From Thalassospira lucentensis MCCC 1A00383 = DSM 14000 (GTDB taxonomy: Bacteria > Pseudomonadota > Alphaproteobacteria > Rhodospirillales > Thalassospiraceae), in assembly GCF_000421265.1 (NCBI RefSeq), contig NZ_ATWN01000002.1:1-64000 (forward strand): a stretch of DNA of 64,000 nt. The letters run 5' to 3'. Positions within the stretch are counted from its first letter, which is position 1, and the number at the start of each line of letters is the position of its first letter. Positions 38,201 through 41,793 of this stretch are shown here, piece after piece. A model generated the notes under the pieces. It was not told the DNA's origin. It did not search any database and was given only the letters and a program-made list of their open reading frames with translations. The translations under genes were made by a program, and so were the position numbers.

Positions 38201-39959
38201 GCTGTACGGCGAAGCTGGTAATGACACCATCGAAGGCGGCACGGGCGATGACACCCTTAAAGGTGGCGACGGCAACGACGTGCTTGATGGTGGCGAAAAC
38301 AACGACAAGCTTTATGGTGGCGATGGTGCCGATACGCTGCTTGGCGGCAATGGCGATGACAAGCTGTATGGCGATGACGGCAATGACACGCTGATCGGCG
38401 GTCAGGGGCACGATACGCTCAGCGGCGGTGATGGCCGTGATACGGCAAGCTATGCCAATGCGACGTCATCGGTTGCAGCCAGCCTTGAAAGCGGCACCGC
38501 GACCGGCGGCGATGGCAGTGACAAGCTGTCTTCGATCGAAGACCTGATTGGCTCGAACTTCAATGATTACCTGTTTGGTGATGATGGTTCGAACCTGTTG
38601 TCGGGTCTTGATGGTAATGACGTTCTGGGTGGTGACGGTGGTGATGACACCATCTGGGGTGGCCTTGGCGATGATACGATCAATGGCGGTTCCGGTTCGG
38701 ATCTGATTGATGCCGGTGGCGGTGACGACACCATCGAATATCAGAAAGATGCGACCTGGACTGGCAGCCACGCAGCCAAAAACGTTGGCGATCCGGGGAT
38801 GGCTGGCACCAACGAGCAGATCAATCTTTCGGGCTATAACCGTTCCGAAGACATCTTTGACGGTGGTGCCGGGACCGATACCCTGTCGATGACCAGTGGC
38901 AATGATGCCCTGTTCCTTGATGACGATATTACCGATCCGGGGACCAGCCCGCGCATTTCCAACATCGAAGTGATCGATGCGGGCAATGGCGATGACATCA
39001 TTGACCTGACCAGTGACGATCTGTCTTACGGTGATGTCACCATTCTGGGCGGCACAGGCGATGATATCGTCTGGAGCAATGCCGGGGATGATGTGCTTGA
39101 TGGCGGCGAAGGCGACGATACCCTTTGGGGTGGTTCGGGTGCCGATACGTTGCTGGGCGGCAACGGTGAAGACGTGCTCAATGGCGGTGCCGGGGATGAC
39201 GTCCTGCAATACAACGCAGACGACACCTGGGGGAACAGCTGGTACGCGCTTAATGACGGCTCGCCAAGCGAAGATGGCCATAATCACGATAATGGCTGGG
39301 GCCATGACAACCACAATGGCAACGGCTGGGGGCATCACGACGGTGGTGATGACGGGACTGGCGAATACGTCAATCTTGGTGGCTATAACCAGTCCAACGA
39401 CGTGTTCGAAGGTGGTGCCGGAACCGATACCCTGCAGATGACCAGTGGCAACGATGCCCTGTTCCTGCATGATGATGTCAGCGACGGTGACAGCGATGTT
39501 CGCATCAGCGGTGTCGAAGTGATCGAAGCCGGTGATGGCAATGACATCATCGATCTGACCAGTGATACATATAGCTACGGCGATGTGACGCTCGATGGTG
39601 GCGATGGCAATGATACGCTTTGGAGCAATGCCGGAGATGACGTGCTGTTGGGTGGGGCGGGTAATGATCATCTTTATGGCAGTGCCGGGGATGACACGCT
39701 GACCGGTGGCACGGGCTGGGATGAATTCCAGATTGGCAAAGCGGATGGCCATGATATCGTGACGGACTTCACGCCGGGCGAAGACATCATTGATTTGTCG
39801 GAATGGAACTATAACAACTTTAACCAGATCCAGAACGACATGCATCTTGATACCGATGGCAACGTCGTGATCGAACTTGGCAATGATGCATCGGTCACCC
39901 TGATGGGCGTTCATGATCCCGATGATCTTGATGCGGATGACTTTGGATTTGGGACCTAA
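17295..39959 (+). CDS. Giant RTX calcium-binding protein, type I secretion substrate
   Basis: About 7,554 residues in one uninterrupted frame (estimated mass roughly 0.7-0.75 MDa), extremely acidic. Layout: a short N-terminus, an RTX block (about 60-330), a 485-residue Asp/Ser/Glu/Thr/Gly linker (about 345-832), then RTX nonapeptides of the GGxGxDxLx type almost to the end. Within this run are roughly 38 copies of a DYS...VTVDL..GTATG...ENVxGS module, 13 copies of a DFxxxxDxIDLS...TLxGVxxxxL module (the last is the C-terminus), and six copies of a VDLTS...YGDVT module, one with a unique 190-residue insert and one with a His-rich insert. No catalytic domain was recognised. RTX repeats fold on calcium outside the cell, and the upstream exporter and adaptor fit export. 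A surface adhesin, matrix or S-layer-like role is inferred. The start is TTG (17295) with AGGGAG eight bases upstream; an in-frame stop lies at 17280 and the first in-frame ATG is about 140 codons in. Confidence 0.9.
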   Translation: MASPANQDDGVGLTDTDIEQVLDDRAEGNSSAGNSDSGASAQGEGNTPSSANQVFTNVQNVIGTAYDDVLVGDSQDNTLVGGDGNDILEPGEGEDEVTGGAGRDTFVLESGFAKTTITDFSIDEDELALTDLGVNNANDLMSLAVDDGAGNTVITFATGDILVLQGVSKADLANVSLVAAPQISDVSVSSDSTNEDGGAEGAADEDANVIDGTAVDDTIAGTSGDDVISSGGGADTVGGGDGEDTLSLDGAADGMDADIAQGRATDVSGANRVEFSDIENLRGTSGNDVLRGDDGDNSLSGGAGDDTFTASDGSDVIDGGSGENTLDYSDAEQGVHVDMDSGAAETIADADASDETSGNSSDDTSGDAATSGDGDETGSGGTTVDETNDSASGDSGDNTETNETEGGDQAGATDGSDGASGESQEDDSSDSSDGDETQSSGGEADETDDTTSEGTDGDASGSGDDAAEDNATDTDTTENSDDETGADDSTGESGSSETAENTPSGEANSGDSEDGGDSGPDTDSDTGTENGSGDETENTGGSTGSDTTDALEGDDDANETGTESEEEGSTGEGTTGDNGSDETSGSGGDDTLNSGETDGSDSGDGDTGSDTDTGSEGENDRDTGSGSTGDSGATDGETTDGGESEDEAAGDDASDTIAEDETGADDEDDTETGDESAGDDTSGTGVDDGADEESEETTDEAGDETGQTEQDNTTPGLEAGAQGGQESDESETGETDETDGSETDGADGGDTETEETETGDAGEGDDASGEDASGDDDTSSDDTSSDDTSSDDTGTESESETDEAETGEGADGEADTDTDVTDTADGEDSSNIYDNTPTSGKDVVQGTENADILGGGAGDDTLQGGGGDDSLDGNSGDDVLQGGLGDDVLRGEDGKDLLQGGDGNDSLYGGADDDVMQGGQGDDLLVGGAGDDVMQGGSGNDFLRGGAGNDHIQGGDGVDTASYSDATGAVTVDLSQNTATGGAGNDIVQMVENVVGSDHDDHITGDDSDNVLDGGAGVDTLTGGAGDDILTGGSGKDDFELTENFGNDTITDFTGSEDIIDLSQLGIQDFATLQSMMSDDGNGNTVIDFGDQGVLTLESVTSDSLVADQFRGFGRIFETEGDDAGDGTDGNDAIYGYGGNDTLGGGAGDDVVSGGYGDDTVSGGAGNDTLRGQEGIDTVDYSGADGSVTVDLEAGTASGADGNDILDRIENVIGSNHDDELYGDSGTNVLRGGDGNDTIVGRGGNDTLDGGAGDDLFVGEDGNDVYIGGDGIDTLDLSAREGGLKVNLGTGVVSDSTKGETDNVSGIENIITGAGNDQLLGTGDDNNFNAGAGDDLVDGGGGSDTLDGGEGNDTVSFNSQTGLNVNLADGTATTDSGTSSISNFENVRGSTNADTITGDDGNNILMGLGGDDTLSGGAGDDTLVGGDGVDTADYRDVSGDMNVDLSQGTATGDGSDSLSGMENVLTGDGNDVVRGDSQDNLIDTGAGDDTVFGSAGNDTLIGGDGSDTLSYSSGSDTPGVKVDLEAGTVTGSDFVDQISGFEQVEGSAFNDTMLGSSGDDILLAGAGDDMIDGRGGDDTLSGGAGDDTFVVSADSGNDLITDFDPANDVIDIQGIEDLELFGDIVDFIGEDEAGNATITIGDAVITLDGVDADSLTYKNFVGIRSLDGTEARDDLTGTNRSDVIDAKGGDDTVFGGAGNDTISGGDGKDAISGGSGNDVIDGGADNDVINGGTGSDTLDGGDGQDTVSYQGETKGVTVDLEAGTGTNGTDTDTLSNFENVTGSGYDDILSGDDQVNTLKGGGGNDTLIGGEGDDTLLGGTGWDTVDYSDAAGSVSVDLGNGTATGADGNDTLGEIENVIGSDHDDVLRGSAAKNTLSGGAGDDTIDGGAGQDVLTGGAGADTFVFNQTSGEDKVTDFDPSEDKIDLSSFGIPNWEALQNKIGIDDDGNAVITINDQILTLEGVSPEELTVGNFVDLETLGATEGDDVINGTDFDEVIDGLGGNDTISAGDGDDTVFGGAGDDTLSGGDGSDILDGGDGQDAVDYSATTGVTVDLAAGTGSGNGGETDTLSNIEDVIGSEQRDIISGDDQSNTIWGGAGGDDLAGGGGNDLIDGGAGDDTLSGGAGDDTLAGGSGTDLADYSDAEGGVTVDLVAGNASGAAGNDTLSNIEDIAGSDYNDTLIGDDGRNVISGGAGDDSIDGGAGDDTLLGGAGNDIIEGGDGTDTVDYSASEPVTINLAEGTATSESGTDTLSGVENVIGSAGADDITGDDGVNVINAGGGSDTIRGGAGDDTLSGGSGADVYKIAIGDGNDTVTDFSASSDKIDVTELPVESYGQLYEMMSENENGDLVIDFGDDTSMVLKGVGIDDISADNFIGVRDIVGTSGDDTLYGTNGEDTLSGLDGNDTLYGLEDSDLLQGGAGDDTLIGGDGNDVLDGGDGIDTADYSDETDDVTVDLKTGNVSATSGNDTLRNVENVVAGAGNDSLSGSNGDNVLDGGAGDDVLSGLDGDDTLIGGDGEDTASYSSSTSGVNVDLSEQTATGGAGNDTLSDIENVIGSNHSDTLKGDAGDNELRASAGDDILIATEGDDVISGGSGRDTVDYSDASGAIDADLALGTVSGMGNDQILNVENLTGSDFDDSISGNQLANVLDGGDGDDLISGGAGNDTLLGGAGNDSLVGGAGADLIDGGDGIDTVDYANASDAVEINLATGETDDTTDDTVLNVENVIGSTLGDNITGSDADNTMLGGGGDDTFNVSAGDDVIDGGDGADTVDYSNSQTGVDVDLDIGSVDKAAGTDVLTSIENVTGSDADDVISGSSGTNTLRGGAGDDTLDGRAGDDVISGGEGDDTLAGGDGTDTLDYSNANGAQNIDLANGTATGADGNDTVSGFENVTGSEHDDTITGDDADNRLDGGDGNDFITGGTGNDVLSGGDGDDSFVGELGDDTYVGGEGSDALDYSNAQSGLNIDLANNTATGEGIGTDTISGVEQIIATDHNDTIVGGSGAETILAGSGDDYVAGGAGNDTLDGGDGEDTLSFADANGVRADLETSTVSGDGNDTIANFENIDGSAGNDTLSGDSGVNTLAGNAGNDVIDGRGGDDVLLGGAGDDTLSGGEGSDTIDGGVGNDTLMSGAGDDVLVGGDGIDRASYADSDAAVTVDTTNNTVSGDSTGTDTLDGIEVIEGSSYDDTFVGGANNDTFIGGAGDDTFDAGAGNDTLTLGTGADQVIFNPGDGHDTITDFDVNNDVIDLTPFKIAGYGSLEHMFGSDADGNLTITFDSGDSITLEGVSADQLGEDNFTGVIQLGTSDADDIAGGAGNDVIDALDGDDTVSGGDGNDHIMGGDGNDTLSGDAGDDTLSGNAGSDVLSGGEGNDTADYSTESAGITADLANGTVTGGDGDDTLDSIENITGTLHDDTLIGNVENNTLSGLDGDDVMVGGGGDDVLDGGDGSDTVDYSNATDAVDVNLSTGTATGEGTDTLTNIENVVGSDFNDKITGNAGNNTISSGAGNDAINAGQGDDIVDAGTGDDEITGGAGNDILDGGAGNDVLLGEEGNDTLSGGEGDDIVEAGAGSDWVYGDTGDDILDGGDGENDIDTVDYSNLDAGVTVDLVNQYASGGGGNDIVRNFERVIGTDYADTLVGSDGVNTLDGGSGNDTLFGGAGDDVIITGDGEDVIVLKPGGGNDTAADFDVTQDTIDLSSYGIEDYATLRDQMADDANGNAVITLADGESITLEGVSVDDLGPGNFFGYEVIIGTEFEDNIIGSQISDEIHALESDDIIDGQAGDDDIYGDEGNDTLIGGAGDDTLRGGDGSDTADYSDTTAGVTVDLGAGTATGEAGDDTLESIENVTGGDGDDILIGDENANILNGGEGNDTVIGNGGDDTLIGGEGEDVLSYADADEGVTVDLANGTSTGGAGNDVIDGFETVIGSDHDDTIAGDDMDNVIDGGAGNDTLSGGAGNDTLVGGAGDDIVDYSDQTDGVVVDLENGTGIATDGTDTLDGIEGATGGSGDDTLIGSVGDNVLAGGAGDDSLLGGDGNDTLAGGDGADFIDGGAGDDVLSFEGDRVAADGDTTDHVGSPTTDGTGDVADISGKNLSDDSFVGGDGNDTLIAGDGDDAIILDRDHAGGGAANPSIVDIENIDAGAGNDVVDLTSETHSYGDVTIDGGAGDDTIWSNDGDDVISGGDGADNIHGGAGADVIDGGADDDILDGGEGADTLDGGAGNDTIMAGAGDDVLTGGDGADTLDMSGADGATINLAEGTASSDATGTDSIDGFENVIATDGNDDITGSAGDNTIDAGAGDDTVTLDAGNDDLDGGDGTDTLDLGNTTGGVTVDLAAGTASGANTGTDTVANFENIIGSDDDDTLTGSDDANRIDGGAGDDIIDGGAGDDILTGDEGDDRLIAGDGNDTLSGGSGSDTFVFADGDDADLVSDFDLGSDVISLPDLAISAWTDLQPLLSDGPDGAVITLPSGGTVTLAGVAVDDLTPSHFEGIENIGTPGDDTLGGGDGNDTIDGGDGEDSVGGGSGDDTVGGGGGNDTVDGGDGNDSVDGGDGDDTVGGGAGDDTVEGGGGNDTLSGGDGTDTLSGGDGDDVLQFEADRTGQSGDSTDHAGSPGVDGTGDVADLDGLGLSDDEFDGGAGIDTLVGTAGGDAIILDGDHENGSENPTIRDVEVIDTGAGDDLVDLTSQIHEYGDVTVNAGTGDDTVWTGAGDDEINAGDGNDAIHDGAGDDVVNAGAGDDVIEGSLGNDTLDGGDGTDLLDLSDADGVTVDLDAGTAQSDAFGSDTISNIENVTGSAGDDTITGSDGVNEIDGGAGNDVLDGGAGDDTIAAGDGDDTVLAGAGDDTLAGGDGTDTLDMAGADGADVDLAAGTASSLETGDDTISGFENVIGSDGADVITGSDAANEIAAGTGDDTVDGGAGDDVIDGGAGSDILLGGAGNDQVDGGAGADTLNAGLGDDTLTGGTGTDSFVFDDGVDDDLVTDFTIGEDSISLPDSGVTTWTDLQAMLSDGPDGAVITLPSGGTVTLSGVSVADLGPDDFEGVENIPTGGNDSLPGGDGDDTIDGGDGDDTVTGGDGGDTLGGGEGDDTLEGGDGGDTLSGGSGSDTLDGGAGDDVLQFGADSTGQAGDSTDHVGSPGVDGTGDVADLEGLGLSDDVYDGGADTDTLVGTSGDDAIILDRDHENGTAGPSIIDVEVINAGDGDDVVDLTSENHSYGDVTVDAGTGDDTVWTNAGNDSIDGGDGNDHLNGGAGDDVVNAGAGNDTVVGDAGNDTLSGGDGTDTLDMSDVQSDIAVNLADGTANSSETGSDVISGFENLVTGSGDDTITGSSSDDTISTGDGADTIDGGDGIDLIDAGAGNDVISDGAGSDLVNAGAGDDTVVAGAGNDSLDGGEGSDTLDMSGASSDAQVDLSAGTAQSSETGSDQLSSIENVTTGSGDDQITGSSANNNIAAGAGNDTIDGGAGDDTVAGGEGSDTFIFADGTDHDVVSDFTRGEDKLSIDDLGLESWSDVLPLLSENGNGDAVLNLPAGGTVTLVGVGLGDLSADDFNNITDGATQFDDFLEGTDGDDTIDALAGDDIVDGGAGDDTLLGNSGDDTISGGSGNDDIDGGTGSDTLSGGDGDDALSGGDGSDVLSGGSGDDTLDGGDGNDVLNFEADGTAESGDTTEHTGSPDVDGTGDVADIGGKNISDDTFIGGEGTDTLNMSDGNDALILDGSKLGDGETNTSTVETRTLGLTDSASSADVQAAWSDANLYGFDFGTSYVGEDGKLNLAAADDTVTFDGNGIGNNGGSPAGGQINHDGNSGESEAVVVDLGANATTATVQVSNLMANEGGGEVGSWQAFDAEGNLVASGVLDDSTIDYSNNSVGTANISVTDDFGNPVEFRYIAFESEPYANGTSGSDSSDYFVRSISFDTVVQDTTTDGARLDGVEVINAGTGDDVVDLTSDTIAYGDVTINGGSGSDTLWGNAGDDTIRGELGHDNIHGGAGDDYLDGGYGDDLIDGGVGNDTLVGGTGNDQLRGGEGNDILVGQGDNDTALYDDATSGVTVDLANYTATGGAGNDSLYTIENVVGSDHDDTITGGTGNNILTGGAGDDTLAGGAGNDTLAGGDGTDTADYSNSSAAVDADLSTGIAELANGDTDKLSSIENLIGSDGDDTLAGSDGDNTLTGGAGNDTLSGNAGNDVLDGGVGNDTLDGGEGADIVDGGAGDDHILAGEGDDTLAGGDGEDTLDMTAADGATVDLGAGTATSDATGSDTISGIENVIGSDGNDILTGSDGANTLLGGAGDDTIEGGAGGDYLDGGDGVDTISYEGTDDGVEVYLGETDANARTPGEAGRAYDGDAAGDILANFEKVIASAHDDYVYGNSQNNEVDLGDGDDTFDNVEADVSTDTIDGGEGNDTIWTGDGEDTLFGGNGDDYLNGEKGDDVLDGGAGTDRLIGGDGNDTLDGGSGDDTLSGGSGADLIQVSSLDGDKVVTDFNTSVDKISLDALDISTWSDLAPLLSEVNGNTVIDLGENGSVTLLGVRLNDVSADMFVGIENDGGATPFDDILIGTSEDDYIDALAGNDVVDGGAGDDTINGMEGDDNLSGGDGDDTITGGSGNDVVSGGDGDDTLDGNEGHDVIAGGAGNDTLVGGSGNDVMDGGGGDDYIDGMEGDDTITGGDETDTIYGSSGEDKLDGEGGDDVIYGGDDNDSIAGGAGNDLLSGDNGNDTLDGGAGNDTLLGGDGNDTLTGGDGNDVLSGGNGNDLLDGGAGNDTLTGTDGADTLIGGTGNDTLDGGAGDDTYTGGAGEDQILVSNNSGDKVVTDFNVNDDQINLASLDVDDWADLQGLMSEVNGNTVINLNGQGTLTLVGVSMSQLNSDMFVGVQQSTGPTPYDDLLYGTSNNDTIAALAGDDTVYGLNGQDTLSGMEGNDSLYGGDGDDTLSGDAGNDIVEGGSGQDSITGGDGDDTLDGGSGDDRVWAGNGNDTVLGGQGQDKLYGEAGNDTIEGGTGDDTLKGGDGNDVLDGGENNDKLYGGDGADTLLGGNGDDKLYGDDGNDTLIGGQGHDTLSGGDGRDTASYANATSSVAASLESGTATGGDGSDKLSSIEDLIGSNFNDYLFGDDGSNLLSGLDGNDVLGGDGGDDTIWGGLGDDTINGGSGSDLIDAGGGDDTIEYQKDATWTGSHAAKNVGDPGMAGTNEQINLSGYNRSEDIFDGGAGTDTLSMTSGNDALFLDDDITDPGTSPRISNIEVIDAGNGDDIIDLTSDDLSYGDVTILGGTGDDIVWSNAGDDVLDGGEGDDTLWGGSGADTLLGGNGEDVLNGGAGDDVLQYNADDTWGNSWYALNDGSPSEDGHNHDNGWGHDNHNGNGWGHHDGGDDGTGEYVNLGGYNQSNDVFEGGAGTDTLQMTSGNDALFLHDDVSDGDSDVRISGVEVIEAGDGNDIIDLTSDTYSYGDVTLDGGDGNDTLWSNAGDDVLLGGAGNDHLYGSAGDDTLTGGTGWDEFQIGKADGHDIVTDFTPGEDIIDLSEWNYNNFNQIQNDMHLDTDGNVVIELGNDASVTLMGVHDPDDLDADDFGFGT
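18330..19790 (+). other. Acidic low-complexity linker of the RTX protein
   Basis: About 485 codons composed almost only of Asp, Glu, Ser, Thr, Gly, Ala and Asn, with hardly any hydrophobic or basic residues. It separates a small N-terminal RTX block from the main repeat region and is expected to be disordered and strongly negatively charged. Confidence 0.85.
19623..19667 (+). repeat. Three perfect 15-bp tandem repeats
   Basis: GACACTAGTTCAGAT is repeated three times without change, encoding DTSSD each time within the acidic linker, and a fourth partial copy follows. As a multiple of three, gain or loss of units would keep the frame. Confidence 0.95.
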
Positions 39960-39992
39960 GGCTTAAGGTCTTTGGACCGGACACAACAAGAA

Positions 39993-40021
39993 AACGGGGT
40001 GGTTCAATGAACCACCCCGTT
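39993..40021. terminator. Terminator between the RTX gene and dusC
   Basis: AACGGGGTGGTTC pairs perfectly over 13 bp with GAACCACCCCGTT around an AAT loop. On the - strand it is followed by TTCTTG, so it best ends the dusC transcript; on the + strand the T-tract is poor, yet the strong stem 34 bp after the RTX stop probably serves both. Confidence 0.8.
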
Positions 40022-40058
40022 CGCGTTTGTCGCATTGGTGTCAGAAATCGTGACCGGC

Positions 40059-41057
40059 TTACTCGGCGGCAATCGCAACGTCCTGTTGCTGATGTTCCGG
40101 CAGGGTCATGTCGTGCTGCAATTTGGCACGCAATGCATCGATGGCGCGGATACGTTTGATTTCATCAAAACAGGCAGCACCCTGTGTGTGGCTTTTGCGA
40201 ATAAGGGCCATCCATTGTTTGATGCGTCCGGCCTGATGGTTTTCCGTTGATCCGTCTTTATCCATCAGATCGCAATAAGACAGCAGCATCGCCAAAACAT
40301 CGGCCCAGCATTCCTTGGGCCGTTGCGTGCCGTTTTCAAATGCCTTGATGCGCTTGGCAAGGTCGGGGGCAGCAATGGCGCCCCGGCCAATCATGAAGCT
40401 GTCACAGCCCGATACATCCCGGCATTTTTCGTAATCTGCGACGTCCCAAATTTCACCATTGCCAGTCATGCCGATTGAAATGGCCTCGCGGATACGGGCC
40501 AGATATTCCCAATGGGCCGGCGGTTTATATCCTTCAAGCTTGGTGCGTGCATGGACCGTCAGATGTTGTGCTCCGGCGGCCTCGACCGCACGCGCATTAT
40601 CAAGGAACAGTTCCTTGTCGGCATAGCCAAGCCGGACCTTTGCACTGACCGGGATGTGATCGGGAACTGCGCGGCGCACGGCCGACACGATCCGATACAG
40701 ATTATCCGGGCATTTCAAAAGAGATGCGCCAGCTTCATGCTTGTTGACGGTTTTGGATGGGCAGCCGAAATTGATATCAATGCCCGGTGCGCCAAGGGTT
40801 GTGGCAAAGGCCGCATTCTCACCCATCAATTCCGGGTCATGTCCCATCAGTTGGACCAGAACAGGCACCCCTGAAAGGGTTTTGCCGCCATTGAGCAATT
40901 CCGGGCAATAGCGATGAAACACGTGTGCGGGAAACAGGTTTTGCGAAACCCGGATAAATTCGGTGACACACAGGTCGAACCCGCCGGTCGCACTCAGCAA
41001 TTGCCGAACGCGCCAATCAACAAGTCCTTCCATTGGTGCAAGCACCAGCTGCGTCAT
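40059..41057 (-). CDS. dusC: tRNA-dihydrouridine(16) synthase
   Basis: FMN-dependent enzyme that reduces uridine to dihydrouridine in tRNA. The N-terminal LVLAPMEGLVDWRVRQLLS and the tract FDLCVTEFIRVSQNLFP are typical of DusC, the U16-specific branch. The catalytic Cys is in DINFGCPSK (Cys99), and the FMN-binding C-terminal strand MIGRGAIAAPDL is present. About 332 residues, usual for the family. The ATG at 41057 follows an AGGATG site; an ATG seven codons upstream lacks one. Single gene, ended by the hairpin at 39993-40021. Confidence 0.88.
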   Translation of the reverse strand: MTQLVLAPMEGLVDWRVRQLLSATGGFDLCVTEFIRVSQNLFPAHVFHRYCPELLNGGKTLSGVPVLVQLMGHDPELMGENAAFATTLGAPGIDINFGCPSKTVNKHEAGASLLKCPDNLYRIVSAVRRAVPDHIPVSAKVRLGYADKELFLDNARAVEAAGAQHLTVHARTKLEGYKPPAHWEYLARIREAISIGMTGNGEIWDVADYEKCRDVSGCDSFMIGRGAIAAPDLAKRIKAFENGTQRPKECWADVLAMLLSYCDLMDKDGSTENHQAGRIKQWMALIRKSHTQGAACFDEIKRIRAIDALRAKLQHDMTLPEHQQQDVAIAAE

Positions 41058-41288
41058 TGTGATGTCATCCTGTCTCATAAAATCAGTTGGCGGCTTTTAT
41101 CATAAACCGGGGATTGATGCCGTTGAAAAATCACAGACCAGCATTGCTCGTGCGAGGCGCATATTAGTGAATTAAGGCGGAAAAAGCGTATTGCTGACAC
41201 CTTTCCAGCGAATTCGGGGGATACATTCACAGCATCAAAAACAATAATGAAACGCCCGACAATATGTATCGGGTAGGAGTAACAAAGC

Positions 41289-41438
41289 ATGCTGTATATT
41301 TTTGAAAGTGCGTTCGATGAAGTTGAAGCTGTTTCGCGCGAAGCCCGCGAGAAACTGTCTGGCCTTGAAATCGTGCTAAAATCAACCGCCGAGAGCCTTC
41401 AGGTTCTCAAAGATCGTCTCGAACAGACAGCTTCCTGA
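41289..41438 (+). CDS. Small helical protein, paralogue 1
   Basis: 49-residue ORF beginning MLYIFESAFDEVEAV and containing LQVLKDRLEQ near the end; likely one or two amphipathic helices, no signal peptide or membrane helix. The ATG has a good TAGGAGT site. A 5-bp stem hairpin (41255-41273) lies just upstream of that site. It is clearly related to the 51-residue protein at 41595: both start MLYI.E.A..E.EA, and both have LQVLK at residues 38-42. I do not recognise a function. The conserved length, strong ribosome binding site and paralogy make it a real gene. Confidence 0.7.
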   Translation: MLYIFESAFDEVEAVSREAREKLSGLEIVLKSTAESLQVLKDRLEQTAS

Positions 41439-41526
41439 CGAAATGCTTTGATACCGGTTTCGTGCCATGAACGTGTGCCGGGGTGCCATATGACGTCTTT
41501 GTCCGAGCAATAAGCGAAGTTTATAT

Positions 41527-41552
41527 GGAACCCTCCATCCCGCGCCCGCGTT
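41527..41552 (+). promoter_or_regulatory. EcfG-type general stress promoter
   Basis: GGAAC (41527-41531) and CGTT (41549-41552) separated by 17 bp match the alphaproteobacterial EcfG/SigT consensus GGAAC-N16/17-CGTT exactly. It lies about 43 bp before the ATG of the second small gene, with AGGAGG in between, so a short 5' leader is predicted. Confidence 0.65.
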
Positions 41553-41594
41553 CATGGGATGAAACTTTTCACGTCACAGCAGGAGGTAGCCGAA

Positions 41595-41750
41595 ATGCTG
41601 TATATTGTTGAAAAAGCCCTCAACGAGATCGAAGCTATGCCGGGTGACGAACGCGAAAGCTTTGCCCATCTTGATCATGAAATTGACGAGGCGGTCGAAA
41701 AGCTTCAAGTTTTGAAAGCGAAACTTGAAGCGGAAAAAGACAGTCAGTAG
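41595..41750 (+). CDS. Small helical protein, paralogue 2, under EcfG-type promoter
   Basis: 51-residue acidic protein starting MLYIVEKALNEIEAM with the C-terminal helix EAVEKLQVLKAKLEAEKDSQ, likely coiled-coil. The ATG at 41595 sits after a full AGGAGG; an upstream in-frame ATG at 41559 would start almost at the predicted transcription start and has no site. It aligns end to end with the protein at 41289. The EcfG promoter suggests expression in the general stress response. Function unknown; a protein-binding or regulator role is possible for such short helical proteins but is a guess. Confidence 0.75.
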   Translation: MLYIVEKALNEIEAMPGDERESFAHLDHEIDEAVEKLQVLKAKLEAEKDSQ

Positions 41751-41764
41751 CATAATCGTGGACT

Positions 41765-41793
41765 AATAGAGGTCGTTGCCGAAGGCCTCTATT
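41765..41793. terminator. Possible terminator hairpin between convergent genes
   Basis: AATAGAGG (41765-41772) pairs with CCTCTATT (41786-41793) over a 13-nt loop, 15 bp after the small gene's stop and overlapping the stop of the convergent gene at 41789. No T-tract follows on the + strand, so the call is tentative. Confidence 0.45.

Larger units (their letters stand above)
17610..39956 (+). repeat. Thirteen copies of a C-terminal-type secretion module inside the RTX gene
   Basis: A unit of about 76 codons (hydrophobic strand, VTDF....D.IDLS, short helix, DGNxVI, TLxGVxxxxLxxDxF.G) occurs near 17610, 20401, 22054, 22993, 24190, 26955, 28297, 30524, 32175, 33696, 36651, 37637 and 39719. The last copy ends at the stop codon, where type I secretion signals sit. 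Copies at 30524 and 32175 are nearly identical as protein but differ at many third codon positions. Confidence 0.8.

Noticed and set aside
17295..39959. Assembly collapse or frameshift in the RTX gene
   Set aside because: The frame stays open over 22.7 kb and modules differ from each other in sequence, so no break is seen; exact repeat number still cannot be verified from this sequence alone.
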